Positions 27,990 to 36,990 of a DNA stretch of 64,000 nt are shown here, piece by piece (position 1 is the first letter of the stretch; every line of letters begins with the position of its first letter). The translations under genes were made by a program, and so were the position numbers. The DNA is from Pseudogulbenkiania subflava DSM 22618. Its GTDB lineage: Bacteria > Pseudomonadota > Gammaproteobacteria > Burkholderiales > Chromobacteriaceae. Location of the stretch: NCBI RefSeq assembly GCF_900177275.1, contig NZ_FXAG01000006.1:62001-126000 (forward strand). Reading direction: 5' to 3'. The notes beneath the pieces were generated by a model. That model saw only the letters and a list, made by a program, of their open reading frames with translations. It ran no database searches and was not told the DNA's origin.

Positions 27990-28186
27990 GCTCGGGCTCC
28001 TTGTGCGTGACGAACAGGATAACGGGTAGACCTTCAGAAGGATGGTAGCAAGCCCGAAGGCCGTCTCAAGGGGTGGCCTCCCGTCATGGTCCGCTAGGCC
28101 GGGGCAGCATGCCCTTTGGCCCGCTCGGTAAATGGCCTCATCTAGGGAAGCCGACCCAGTGGGTAGCCGGCTTGACCTGGGCCGTG

Positions 28187-29953
28187 TCAGGTCGCGCGGA
28201 GGGACGTCAGTCCGGTGCGGATCGCGTCGTCCAGCGCCGACATCGCCCGCTTCTCCGTGTCCGACACCACGGTCAAGCCAATGGCGTTCGCGGTGGCTCC
28301 CGTCAAGAAATCGTTGATGTCATTGAGGGTGCTGCGCAGGTCCGCCGCCTTCAGCACGTAACGTCCTTTGGCGGAATTGAGTGCCCATTTCACCAGGTCG
28401 ATCGAACTTTGTCCGGCCAGACGCTCCATTTGCCCGACCCCGGGCACGGTCCCCAGCGCGGCCAGGATGCGCTCCGCCGGGGTGAGGGGCTCGCCGGTCC
28501 ACCAATTCGTCCCGGTGTACAACTCATAGACCGACAAGAAATTCCCCACAAAAGGCACCGCTTCCACAACCGTCTTTCCCCTGCCGGAGAGGAATGCTCT
28601 GAACTTCCCTAACTTTTCAGGGATAGCAGGAAGAAGCTCCGGGACCCGGGGATGGCGCCGCCACAGTGCCGAGGTTTTCTCCAGGAGGGACGGGAAGTTG
28701 TCCCGCACTTTCTGTCCGGCAAACCAGCCGAGATCCTTCTCCAGGCCCTGGGCTATGTTCGGCAGCAGCCGCGCCAAGGCGTCGGTGTTCCCCCCTTTGT
28801 CGATGGGGAACTGACTGCCGTTCAGCTTATCCGGCAGCGTCAGGGCCACGCGCTGGACCCGGCGCGTAGACACCGCCACATGCTTCGTCAGATCCAGATC
28901 GATAGAGCGGTCGTTGGTGTTCACGATCGACACGGTCGGTTTCAGAATGCCCGAACCGAGGCACATCACGGCCACGCCAGGGGCGGGCAGGGAGAAGTGA
29001 CTGAGGTCGTTCGGGATCGGCGTGTCCGCCTTCATCGTGATCATGCGCTGCATCAGGTCGGCGACGGCCTGCTGTGCCGAGGCGACGTCGTGCAGTTGGT
29101 TCAGGTCGAAGCCCTGGCCCGCGCCCGACAGGTCGTCGACCAGGCTGGCGATGTCCCGCAGCGGTGCCAACAGTGCCTCCTTGTTGCGCGCCAGCTCGAA
29201 CTCCAGCGCCCCGGTCGGCCGCACCTTGTTCAACAGCTGGCGTGTGCGGTCGGTCAGCCCGACGTTCACGGTCTTGTCGCCGACGGTCCGCAACAACCAG
29301 AGCAGGGCCTGCAAGTCGGCCCGCAGCGCCCGATCGGTCTTGCTGGCCACCAGCATGTCGCGATAGAGCGGGTACAGTTCGCTCGGCAAGAGTCGGTCGA
29401 GGGGGACCAGCCGGAAACGCTCCCCGGCGATGGGCGCCGGGATGCACGGGTCGAGGCAATAGCCCTGCTCGGTAAACTGGCACGCGCCCCCGGCCGGCAG
29501 GGTGAGCACACCCTTACGGATGCCGAACGCGCCCGGCGTCGGCGTGATCAGCCGTTTGCCGCCGGCCTCGACGAGGGCAGACGCCGCATCGAGCTGCCGG
29601 AAGAGCGGGACAAAGGCCTGCGACAAGGCGGCGAACTCCGACAGCGTCAGCGTCTCCTGGCGCTGGGCCACGCTGAAGGCCCGGTTCCAGTTGGCGACGG
29701 CGAGCCGCAATGACGTCGGCGTCACCGCCGGGTCCAGGCCGCCGGCGAGGGTCTTTTTCTTGAGGAACTGGTCGAAGATCGCCGCGGCCAGTTCGGCCTG
29801 CCGCGCTTCCTCGGGCGTCATGGCGCGCCCGGAGTCGTACTCCAGTTTCGGTCCCAACAGCTTCCCCAGCGTGCCGTTACCGGGGGTGGCGCAGCCGGCC
29901 ACGCCCAGGACCGGCGTCGACAGGAGCAGCCGGCGCAGTGGGTCAATGGACAT
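28187..29953 (-). CDS. Large lipoprotein with a pretoxin-TG-like segment
   Basis: 588 aa; AAGGATAACGG precedes the ATG at 29953. N-terminal lipoprotein signal with lipobox VAGC, acylated Cys at about 21. The long middle region (about 50-440) is helical with no recognised domain. At about 475-508 LYTGTNWWTGEPLTPAERIL followed by AALGTVPGVG resembles the pretoxin-TG motif found before C-terminal toxin domains of polymorphic toxins; about 80 residues remain after it (AKGRYVLKAADLRSTLNDIN...). So an envelope-anchored polymorphic-toxin-like protein is plausible, but the C-terminal tip shows no known catalytic motif. Clustered with another lipoprotein gene upstream. Confidence 0.82.
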   Translation of the reverse strand: MSIDPLRRLLLSTPVLGVAGCATPGNGTLGKLLGPKLEYDSGRAMTPEEARQAELAAAIFDQFLKKKTLAGGLDPAVTPTSLRLAVANWNRAFSVAQRQETLTLSEFAALSQAFVPLFRQLDAASALVEAGGKRLITPTPGAFGIRKGVLTLPAGGACQFTEQGYCLDPCIPAPIAGERFRLVPLDRLLPSELYPLYRDMLVASKTDRALRADLQALLWLLRTVGDKTVNVGLTDRTRQLLNKVRPTGALEFELARNKEALLAPLRDIASLVDDLSGAGQGFDLNQLHDVASAQQAVADLMQRMITMKADTPIPNDLSHFSLPAPGVAVMCLGSGILKPTVSIVNTNDRSIDLDLTKHVAVSTRRVQRVALTLPDKLNGSQFPIDKGGNTDALARLLPNIAQGLEKDLGWFAGQKVRDNFPSLLEKTSALWRRHPRVPELLPAIPEKLGKFRAFLSGRGKTVVEAVPFVGNFLSVYELYTGTNWWTGEPLTPAERILAALGTVPGVGQMERLAGQSSIDLVKWALNSAKGRYVLKAADLRSTLNDINDFLTGATANAIGLTVVSDTEKRAMSALDDAIRTGLTSLRAT

Positions 29954-30285
29954 CCGTTATCCTTATGAATGATGGGTCGGGTGGTTTTATCGGACAGGGC
30001 TTTCCCTGGCATCGGCCACGTGGTGGGCACTATCCCCAGCCTTCAAGGCGCCCCCTCGCACCAGAGGCGAGGAGAGCGTCGCCGGTATCGGGTCAAGCGG
30101 GGCCGGGGAGGCTGAATGAGCCGGTGCGGAAGGGCGCCACCGCGGTGTGCCGGGCGCACCACGACCTCCCCACCGAACCGGGCCACGCCAGTGGCCTACC
30201 GGGCGACGAGGGGGTGCGACGCGGTGGCCGTCTGTTACCCGCCCCTCGGCCGACGTCCATCTTCAGCCGTGAAGCGGACGGTCGC
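29954..30285. other. Intergenic region between the two lipoprotein genes
   Basis: About 330 bases, GC-rich, no ORF that I can support and no clear hairpin with T-run. A promoter for the large lipoprotein gene would lie here. Confidence 0.35.
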
Positions 30286-30912
30286 TCAGGACTTGTCCAG
30301 CATGCGCTCGTGAACCCAGCCGTCACCGGTCTTCACCACGATCGTCTTGCCTTTGACGGTGTCACCCTGCAGCACCACCTCCTTGCCATAGGCGGCCTTC
30401 ACCGCCGGATCCTGGGACCAGCCGGCGGCCTCCTTGGCCCGGAAGGTGTAGTTCACCTGACTCACGGTGAAGCCCATCAATTGCGAGGGCTCGGTGAAAT
30501 TGGTCACGTCCACCACCTCGAGCTTGCCGTAGCAGAAACCCTTGTTCTCCTTGCCCCAACTGGCGTAACTCTTCTGGCCTTGGTCGCTCAGGGCATAGGT
30601 TCGGTAGGTGTGGTTGGCTTTCATGAGGCCTGAGCCGGAGGCTTCCTGGGTTTCCGTAACCGTCAGCAGGCCCACTTTCACCAGGGCATCCAGTTTCGGC
30701 AACGAGTGAACATTCATGTCAAAGGAATTTGGGCCGGTCCAGACCTTGAGGGGCAGCGTTTTATTCGTCACGTACAGGCACGCGGGATTCGCCTCGTAGT
30801 AGGCGTTGATCGCCTTGCTGAAATTGTCCTTGGAGGCGGCCTTGGGGTCCGAGCAGCCGGTCAGGGCGACCATCAGGACTACGGCACACGGGGCGATCGA
30901 AGCGATCTTCAT
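30286..30912 (-). CDS. Small secreted lipoprotein of unknown function
   Basis: 208 aa from the ATG at 30912 with AAAGGAA upstream. The start gives MKIASIAPCAVVLMVALTGC, a clean lipoprotein signal peptide with lipobox LTGC. The mature part (SDPKAASKDNFSKAINAYYEANPACLYV...) is mixed alpha/beta and includes MKANHTYRTYALSDQGQKSY and FTVSQVNYTFRAKEA; similar domains occur in uncharacterised proteobacterial lipoproteins. No catalytic motif. Same strand as the larger lipoprotein gene, 332 bases away. Confidence 0.82.
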   Translation of the reverse strand: MKIASIAPCAVVLMVALTGCSDPKAASKDNFSKAINAYYEANPACLYVTNKTLPLKVWTGPNSFDMNVHSLPKLDALVKVGLLTVTETQEASGSGLMKANHTYRTYALSDQGQKSYASWGKENKGFCYGKLEVVDVTNFTEPSQLMGFTVSQVNYTFRAKEAAGWSQDPAVKAAYGKEVVLQGDTVKGKTIVVKTGDGWVHERMLDKS

Positions 30913-31070
30913 CAGATTCCTTTCTTGTTGGTGTTGAGATGAGGTTGGGGATGCGCGCCGCCGGTATGCGCTAGAACCCTGCGGACGAGCATTACCCGGA
31001 GTGACCTGCACCGCTGGCCGCGAGTCGGAGTCCTCCGCATTGCACTGCAATTTTGGGCTGTGCCGATTGA

Positions 31071-31098
31071 GGCCTATGGGCACATGTGCCTATAGGCC
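31071..31098. promoter_or_regulatory. 28-bp palindrome upstream of the XRE regulator
   Basis: GGCCTATGGGCACATGTGCC (31071-31090) followed by TATAGGCC is a near-perfect palindrome centred on CACATGTG, with a single mismatched position in each half. It lies 39 bases before the XRE gene and about 160 bases upstream of the divergent lipoprotein gene, a suitable place for an autoregulatory operator. Confidence 0.5.
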
Positions 31099-31136
31099 GT
31101 GGACCATAGGCTACAAGAAAACGACATTCGCTGTAT

Positions 31137-31391
31137 ATGTCGAATGCACAAATCTTGGATATCGGGCAGATTTTTGGGGAGGTTTTACGCCGATACAGGT
31201 CGGCTCAGAACATCTCTCAGGAAGAACTCGCCTTTAAGGCAGGAGTGGACCGCACATACGTATCTCGCCTAGAACGTGGCATCAGACAGCCAACCATCAC
31301 GACCTTGATCGGAATTGGCCAGGCGTTGGGTGTCTCCGCTGCGGATTTGGTCCGTGAGACGGAACAGGAATATCTGAATCGGAACAGGTAG
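31137..31391 (+). CDS. XRE-family helix-turn-helix regulator
   Basis: 84 aa, a single Cro/CI-type HTH domain: VLRRYRSAQNISQEELAFKA, GVDRTYVSRLERGIRQPTITTL, IGIGQALGVSAADLV, covering nearly the full length. The short C-terminal tail has no dimerisation domain. Divergent from the lipoprotein genes across a 28-bp palindrome, which it may bind. Similar single-domain XRE proteins serve as restriction controller proteins, but no restriction gene is adjacent. Confidence 0.88.
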   Translation: MSNAQILDIGQIFGEVLRRYRSAQNISQEELAFKAGVDRTYVSRLERGIRQPTITTLIGIGQALGVSAADLVRETEQEYLNRNR

Positions 31392-31697
31392 CCGAATGGG
31401 ACTAAACAGTTCTTGGCAGAACGGTTCGATAGTCTCTTGTCCGGCCGTTGTGGCTATTGGCCGCAGGATCCAAGCAAGTCCGCGATGAATCTAAGGGCGG
31501 ACGTCGGCGATGCATTGCTGCATGGCCTCAGTCATACACAGATGTGTTGCTAGCACGCAAAGTGCTGCTGCCTGACTTGCTTCGCACCGATGCCAGTAGA
31601 TGCGTCGAAGCACGGCAACTGTTTCATTACCGCTGCCGAAGTCTCCGGAGGGTTGCCGGAACTTCCACGTAAGGTAACTCACCACCAGGACCATTAG
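31392..31697. other. Gene-free segment left of the IS5 copy
   Basis: About 300 bases of mixed composition after the XRE gene. Open frames here run into the IS end and have no ribosome site. The TTAG at 31694-31697 is the left copy of the IS target duplication. Confidence 0.4.
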
Positions 31698-33006
31698 CAG
31701 GCCGTTGAAATAGTCGCTTATTTCTTCCCCAACCCACTTCGTTTTGAACAAAGTGGGTCAATTCGAACGGCCCGAAGCCAGATTTGGCGGCTATTTGCCG
31801 GGATTGCTGTGTTTCACGCCGGATTTCCGGCGGTTCTGGGCGCAATTCGCCCTATACATGCGATCCACCCCAGGCACCGGACAGACTGCCCATACGGATC
31901 AGGTTGTAGGTGGCAAATGCCAACAGCGTCTGCCCTGCCAGCTTGGCGCGTCCAATCAGCTTGGTCTTGCGCAAGCCAGCCACGGTTTTCAGCCAGCCAA
32001 AGCCTTCCTCGATCCGTTTGCGAATGCGCTGGCTGACCTGGTAACCCGGATGGCGCGTGGTCCGACCATCGATGGCGCTGCCGCTTTTCTTGCTCGCCAC
32101 ATGCGGCGTGATGCCCAGCTTGCGGCAGCCGCGTACGAAGTCGCGCGTATCGTAGCCCTTGTCCGCCCCGACAGTGCTGCCGCGCTTGGCATTGCGAGCC
32201 AGCATTCGGAGAGCTTCCTGGCGTTCGGCGGTGCCGTTGGCTTCGGAGACGGTGACGTCCACGATCAGACCGTTGCGGTTCTCCATCAGAATGTGCGCCA
32301 TGTGGCACAGCCGACTGGCATCGCCGGAACTCTTGCGCATCAATTTGGCTTCAGGGTCGGTGCGTGACTGGTGGGTTTTGTTGCTGCGCTTGTCGCCATG
32401 GAAATCGACGTTGGGATTGCGGCTGCCATCGCTCGGCGGCGGGCTGTCATCGTCCTTGCGCACAAAGCTTTTGTGTGACGCCCAAGCATCGATCAGGGTG
32501 CCATCGACGCTGAAGTGCTCATCACTGGTGAGCTTGCCCCACTCGGCCAGGGTGCGGACGCGCAGGAAGAAACTCCTGGCGACCTCCTCGGTGAACAAAC
32601 GGTCGCGGTTCTGCGAAAAGGTGGAATGGTCCCAGATACGGGCATCGATGGAGAGGCCAACAAACCAACGGAATAGCAGGTTGTAGTCCAGTTGCTCGAC
32701 CAGCAGGCGCTCCGAACGGATCGAATAAAGCACCTGCAGCAGAGAGGCCCGCAGCAGCTGTTCGGGCGGAATCGGCGGCCGACCGATGGCCGAGTAGCGG
32801 CTATCGAACAGCTCATCCATGCTGGCGAGCACCAGGTCGACCATCTGGCGGATCTTGCGCAGCGGGTGCGACTGGGGAATGCGCTCCTCCAGTTGCACGT
32901 AGCTGAACAGATCGGTTTGTTCGTCGTGTATGCCTCGCATCGGTCGCTCTGGCTTATGGGATCAGGAAATTATACCAAATGGATGGCCGGCTTTTTCAAC
33001 GGCCTG
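31698..33006 (-). mobile_element. IS5-family insertion sequence with TTAG target duplication
   Basis: 1,309 bp. Terminal inverted repeats CAGGCCGTTGAAA (31698-31710) and TTTCAACGGCCTG (32994-33006), continuing with two mismatches. Direct repeats TTAG lie immediately outside at 31694-31697 and 33007-33010, fitting the YTAR target of IS5 relatives. One intact transposase gene. The perfect duplication suggests a fairly recent insertion. Confidence 0.92.
31852..32940 (-). CDS. IS5-family transposase
   Basis: 362 aa DDE transposase, MRGIHDEQTDLFSYVQLEERI. N-terminal DUF772-type region (HPLRKIRQMVDLVLASMDELF), then a DDE core with FSVDGTLIDAWASHKSF (first Asp), GADKGYDTRDFV (second Asp) and RKRIEEGFGWLKTV (Glu). 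Full length with no stop, so probably functional. It occupies most of the IS bounded at 31698 and 33006. Confidence 0.95.
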   Translation of the reverse strand: MRGIHDEQTDLFSYVQLEERIPQSHPLRKIRQMVDLVLASMDELFDSRYSAIGRPPIPPEQLLRASLLQVLYSIRSERLLVEQLDYNLLFRWFVGLSIDARIWDHSTFSQNRDRLFTEEVARSFFLRVRTLAEWGKLTSDEHFSVDGTLIDAWASHKSFVRKDDDSPPPSDGSRNPNVDFHGDKRSNKTHQSRTDPEAKLMRKSSGDASRLCHMAHILMENRNGLIVDVTVSEANGTAERQEALRMLARNAKRGSTVGADKGYDTRDFVRGCRKLGITPHVASKKSGSAIDGRTTRHPGYQVSQRIRKRIEEGFGWLKTVAGLRKTKLIGRAKLAGQTLLAFATYNLIRMGSLSGAWGGSHV

Positions 33007-33033
33007 TTAGGACTCGGTCTTGTTGTCGATGTG

Positions 33034-34308
33034 TTATCGACCCGATGCAAATCTGCTCGTTGCGATTTTCTTGCGATGACGAATCTCGGCAAGCTCTTCT
33101 GGTGTGATGTCGAAATCACAGGCGGGGTAGAGATTCGGGAGCAGCGAGCCGAGGGCATGGACCGGAAACCCGGCGCTAACCTTGCCTTTGGGCGAGTCGG
33201 ACACCAGGAAACCCTCGCCGATGAGATCGCTCAGTACGGATCGTGCTGTTCTCTCGGCAAGACCCGTAATCCGGCTGGCTTCCCCACGCTCAAACTCGCC
33301 CATCACAAACGCGTGCAGATACAAGTGGGCGGCTTCCGGTTTCATGTCGGTGTGCCGGACCTTTTGAAAGTATCCCGAGGCGCGAGCCTGGAAGTGTTCC
33401 CGGGAGAACATCGACGCCATGTATTTCGCCTGATCAATCGCGGTTTGCATGCCGTATCGGCAGAACTCGGCCAGCCCCTTTTCTGTCAGATTGCCTCGTC
33501 CATCCAGGGCGCCATGTCGGGCCTCGTCGGCACCGGCCAGGTAAGCCTTGTACTGGTCCGAGGTCTTCGCCAGCCCGCGGGACATCGACCACAGGCTGGA
33601 GCCATTGACTCCGCACGCCCGAAGCATCGCGTCCAGGGTGATCCGGGCGACGCGGCCATTGCCATCCAGGAAGGGGTGAATCCAGGCTAACCGGTGGTGT
33701 GCGGCGAACGTCGATACCATGCTGGTGAGCTTTGGCAGCCCCCCCTTTTGAGCCCATTCAAGTCGTTGCCCATAGACCTGTTGATACCGGTCCATGAAGC
33801 GTCCAAGGGTCTCGGCTTTGGGCGCGAGGTGCCGTCCCACCTGCACCTCCCGAGTGCGGAACTCGCCAGGCGTCATCATGGAGCCATCGTCGAGCCGCAA
33901 GAGCTCTTCCGGAAGGTGCTGGCAAAATGTTCGATGGACGTTGAGTAGAAATGACTCGAGTGTCTCTTTGCCGAGAGACTGCTGTTTGGCCCAGCGATCC
34001 GCTTCGATGTGAGCCAGCGCAAGGCTCTGCAAATTCTTCCTGTCGGCCTTCTCCGTGACCTCGTGCAATGCCTTGTCGATGTCGCTGGGATGCATTTTGT
34101 GGCCTTCAATGAGGTTGCTGTAGTAGCAGTTCAGGCCCTCGACGAGTTCAGAGAGGCTTTTGGCCGTTGCTGGAATGACCGCCGCGTCGAGGCACGCAGA
34201 CGCCTCTGAAAGCTCGTGGGCAAGCCCGAGTAGATCTTTGAAGATTGGGCGGGAGTCGTCTATGACGAGCGGCTCCATTTGAACGGGATTGTCGTAAAAA
34301 TCAACCAT
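33034..34308 (-). CDS. Class II Fic-family AMP transferase with C-terminal HTH
   Basis: Fic proteins transfer AMP (or other phosphates) to target hydroxyls. From the ATG at 34308 (MVDFYDNPVQMEPLV) it is 424 aa; upstream starts to 34392 are possible. The N-terminal inhibitory helix motif (S/T)xxxE(G/N) is present as SNLIEG (64-69), making it class II. The active loop HPFLDGNGRVAR is complete, with His211. The C-terminal GEASRITGLAERTARSVLSDLIGEGFLVSD is a winged-helix/HTH that may bind its own promoter, where repeated TGCAACTAG elements lie. No separate antitoxin gene is adjacent, consistent with self-inhibition. Confidence 0.92.
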   Translation of the reverse strand: MVDFYDNPVQMEPLVIDDSRPIFKDLLGLAHELSEASACLDAAVIPATAKSLSELVEGLNCYYSNLIEGHKMHPSDIDKALHEVTEKADRKNLQSLALAHIEADRWAKQQSLGKETLESFLLNVHRTFCQHLPEELLRLDDGSMMTPGEFRTREVQVGRHLAPKAETLGRFMDRYQQVYGQRLEWAQKGGLPKLTSMVSTFAAHHRLAWIHPFLDGNGRVARITLDAMLRACGVNGSSLWSMSRGLAKTSDQYKAYLAGADEARHGALDGRGNLTEKGLAEFCRYGMQTAIDQAKYMASMFSREHFQARASGYFQKVRHTDMKPEAAHLYLHAFVMGEFERGEASRITGLAERTARSVLSDLIGEGFLVSDSPKGKVSAGFPVHALGSLLPNLYPACDFDITPEELAEIRHRKKIATSRFASGR

Positions 34309-34354
34309 ATTGAGCCTGTTTTTTTCGATCTTTTGTTCAGTGCGAAATAGCATT

Positions 34355-34420
34355 CCAACTGCACACCTAGTTGCATCCTCACTGCGTACCAATGACTATT
34401 CGTGCTGCAAACTAGTTGCA
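34355..34420 (-). promoter_or_regulatory. Repeated TGCAACTAG elements upstream of fic
   Basis: CTAGTTGCA occurs at 34367-34375 and 34412-34420 (45 bases apart). The right copy forms an inverted repeat TGCAA-ACTAG-TTGCA (34406-34420), and AACTGCA at 34356-34362 adds a partial inverted copy near the left one. Position just upstream of the fic start suggests an operator for the HTH-containing Fic protein. Confidence 0.45.
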
Positions 34421-34535
34421 GGCGCTGCCCCCTTCTGACCGCTGAGCCGGTGATATCCAAGGCAACATCCCAGTCATTCTTGTGCCCCGACGCCGAATGC
34501 CAACTTTCTTTCCTTGGAAGCTGCTGCTTCCGACC

Positions 34536-36198
34536 CAGGCTGTGTAAAAACGCCCGGTGCTCTAGCTGCGCGGGGCGTGAGTATAAGTGTCGTCTGGCGG
34601 TTTGCGCCCCAAGGTTGGCTTCGGACCTCGTGTTGGGCCTCAACGCGGTGAGCGGTCGGTCCAGTTGGTCAGGGTTCAAGCGTAAAGGTAGGCCTTTCAG
34701 GCCTGAACGACCTGCATCAGAGGCCTGATTCCCAGGATTTTCATCATCCGCTTCAGGTTGTAGGCGAGCACATGCAGGCTCATTTCGGTCCTTACGTGCT
34801 CAAGGGTTTTGGTCAGAAAGTGCGTGGAGCCCATCCAGAATTTGAGGGTCCCGAACGGGTGTTCGACTGTTTGGCGCCGGATGCCCATTTTCTCGGGCTC
34901 GCGATCCAACCGTGCCTGCATCGCATCGAGTACCGCCTCATGCTCCCAGCGTTTGATGCGTCGCTCATTGCCGGTGGTGCATTGCGCCTTGATCGAGCAG
35001 CTTGGACAAACCGAGCACCAATAGGCATGCAGGGTCATCCCTTTCTCGACGGTCGAGTAGTGTTTGATCAGGCGCTGTCCGGCCGGACACTAGTATTGGT
35101 CATCCTGCGCCAGGTAGATGAAATCCTGCTTGCCGAAACGTCCTTCTGCCTTGCTGCCCGAGGTCAGCGGCTTGGGCACGTAGGCCGTGATGCCGGCTTG
35201 TTCGCACTGCAGGATTTCTTCGCCTTTGAAGTAGCCGCGATCCGCGACGACCGTCAGGTCCTGGATGCCGGTGGCGGCCTGGGCCTTCTCGGACATGGAG
35301 GCGAGCTGCGCGCGGTCATTGCCCACATTGGTCACCTCATGGGCAACGATCAGGTGGTGCGTGGCATCGACCGCCGTCTGCACGTTGTAGCCGACCACGC
35401 CGGTACCCCGGCCACTCGTGGCCATGGAGCGGGCATCTGGATCGGTCAGGGAAAGTTGCTGGTCCGGCTCTTCACGCAGCCGCGCTTCGATTTCCTTGAG
35501 CTGCGCCATCTGCGCCTTGAGCTTCGATATCTTCTCCTGCAGCCGGATTGTCTTGGCTTCAGCCTCCGCCGGCTGGGTACGGTCGGCGGTATCCATGGCC
35601 GCGAGATAACGGTCGATGCTGGCTTCGATCTGTTCCAGGCGCCGCTGGACCTTGGCGTTGGTGTAGTTCTTGTCGCGGTTGTTGACCGCCTTGAACTTGC
35701 TGCCGTCGATGGCCACGATGGCTTGGGAGAACAGCTCCAACTTGCGGCATAGCGCGACAAACTGGCTACCGACCTTGCGAATCGCCGCACCGTGATCCTT
35801 GCGGAAATTAGCAATGGTCTTGAAGTCCGGCGTCAGCCGACCGACAAGCCACATCAGTTCGACATTGCGCTGCGCTTCGCGCTCCAGGCGGCGGCTCGAC
35901 TGGATACGATTGAGGTAACCGTAGATGTAGATCTTCAGCAGGACTGACGGGTGATACGACGGCCGACCGGTCGCCTGGGGATCAACGCCCTTGAAGCCGA
36001 GCTGGCCGAGATCGAGCCCATCGACAAAGACTTCCACCACCCGCACGGGGTTGTCCTCCCCGACGTAGTCGTCGAGACACTCAGGCAGCAAACTGACCTG
36101 TGCGCGGGGAACCTCCTCGATGAACCGCTTCATGCCGACATCCTGCTTGCGCCGAAGACCCTACTCTACCGGCGGATAGGACGTTTTTACACAGCCTG
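34536..36198 (-). mobile_element. IS1182-type insertion sequence
   Basis: 1,663 bp with 17-bp terminal inverted repeats CAGGCTGTGTAAAAACG (34536-34552) and its complement (36182-36198). Direct repeats GACC lie immediately outside (34532-34535 and 36199-36202), a likely target duplication. Its single transposase frame is broken by an amber codon. Confidence 0.88.
34697..36133 (-). pseudogene. IS1182-family transposase interrupted by an in-frame amber codon
   Basis: Begins MKRFIEEVPRAQVSLLPECLDDYVGEDNPVR and shows DUF772, then AIDGSKFKAVNNRDKNYTNA, VVGYNVQTAVDATHHLIVAHEV and VVADRGYFKGEEIL of the DDE domain. After LAQDDQY a TAG (35090-35092) stops the frame at codon 348. The same frame continues without further stops: CPAGQRLIKHYST, then the conserved C-terminal RRQTVEHPFGTLKFWMGSTHFLTKTL, to a stop at 34697. 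Total 478 codons is normal for the family. A single C-to-T change at a Gln codon would explain it. Inactive unless suppressed. Confidence 0.9.
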
Positions 36199-36258
36199 GA
36201 CCCGTTGTAGTCATTCGACGTTCGGGTAGTTCGACGGCAGGTTCACGAGTAGAAGCGG

Positions 36259-36706
36259 TCATGCAACAGGACCAGCTCTAGAGACGCAATGCCGGTGTCG
36301 CCGGGGCGGCGGGATCAGCGCGGCGAGGCGGTCCATTAGTTCGAGGGGCGTCAGGATCCTGCTGACGCGTCCGCCCGACCCCGGCTGTGGGCTTTCATAG
36401 ACGAGAAGCTCCAGATCGATTTGCCGCTGACGTTTCTGCGCAAAGGCCGAGCCGGTGCAGTGGCGTAACAGGCGTTTCCGATCTTCGCCGGTCACTCCCG
36501 TCAAGGCGCACACCGGCATCGAGAGAGAAACCGCTGTCGTGGTCGCAGCGGCGCATGGCCTCGACCTCGGCCTCGTCCAACAGGTCGCTCCGGATGAAGA
36601 GTCTGGCGATCAGTTTGCTGAGGGTTACCTGCAGTCGTGCCAGACCTTCCGGAGTGAGGCGCGCTTCCTGAAAACGCAGGCTCTCGGCATCCTTTCGGAC
36701 AGACAT
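36259..36706 (-). pseudogene. Remnant of an IS91/ISCR-like transposase
   Basis: Two minus-strand frames match consecutive parts of the C-terminal half of an IS91-type Y2 transposase. The upstream frame has RCDHDSGFSLDAGVRLDG. After a frameshift near 36,510 a second frame has GEDRKRLLRHCTGSAFAQKR, LVYESPQPG and LTPLELMDRLAALIPPPRRH. The conserved text then ends. The N-terminal catalytic part is missing. It is a dead fragment directly beside the IS1182 copy. Confidence 0.65.
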
Positions 36707-36990
36707 TGATGACTACCGCGTGAATGTGCGATGGGTATTCATCAACTCTCAGAACGGTGGATGAAGACGACGGCGCCGATGCGCGCCTAGCTATCCAATT
36801 CCGGAAGGCGTTGCCGCAAGCCTTGTTCGATGGCATGCAGAAAATAGTGCAGCACGGCGTTCTACAGTTCGGCGTCGTCGAGGCGATGGACTGCGACTTT
36901 CGTCACGAAGCGGATATCCCAAAAATTAACTTGCCGCTCTCACAATACTCAGTATAAATAAAAATACCAGGCAAGAGGCGGGAGACGTGC

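Noticed and set aside
27711-28010. 99-codon plus-strand frame
   Set aside because: It lies opposite the 44-residue membrane peptide gene, which has a good ribosome site on the other strand; this frame has none.
31491-31751. 86-codon minus-strand frame with a hydrophobic stretch
   Set aside because: It starts inside the IS5 copy, so it is a chance fusion across the insertion.
33018-33046. Similarity of TGTCGATGTGTTATCGAC to the left island junction TGTCCGTGTTTTATCGAC
   Set aside because: Considered as a second recombination end. It lies over the 3' end of the fic gene and the shared part is short (TTATCGAC also occurs inside a recombinase gene), so chance is likely.
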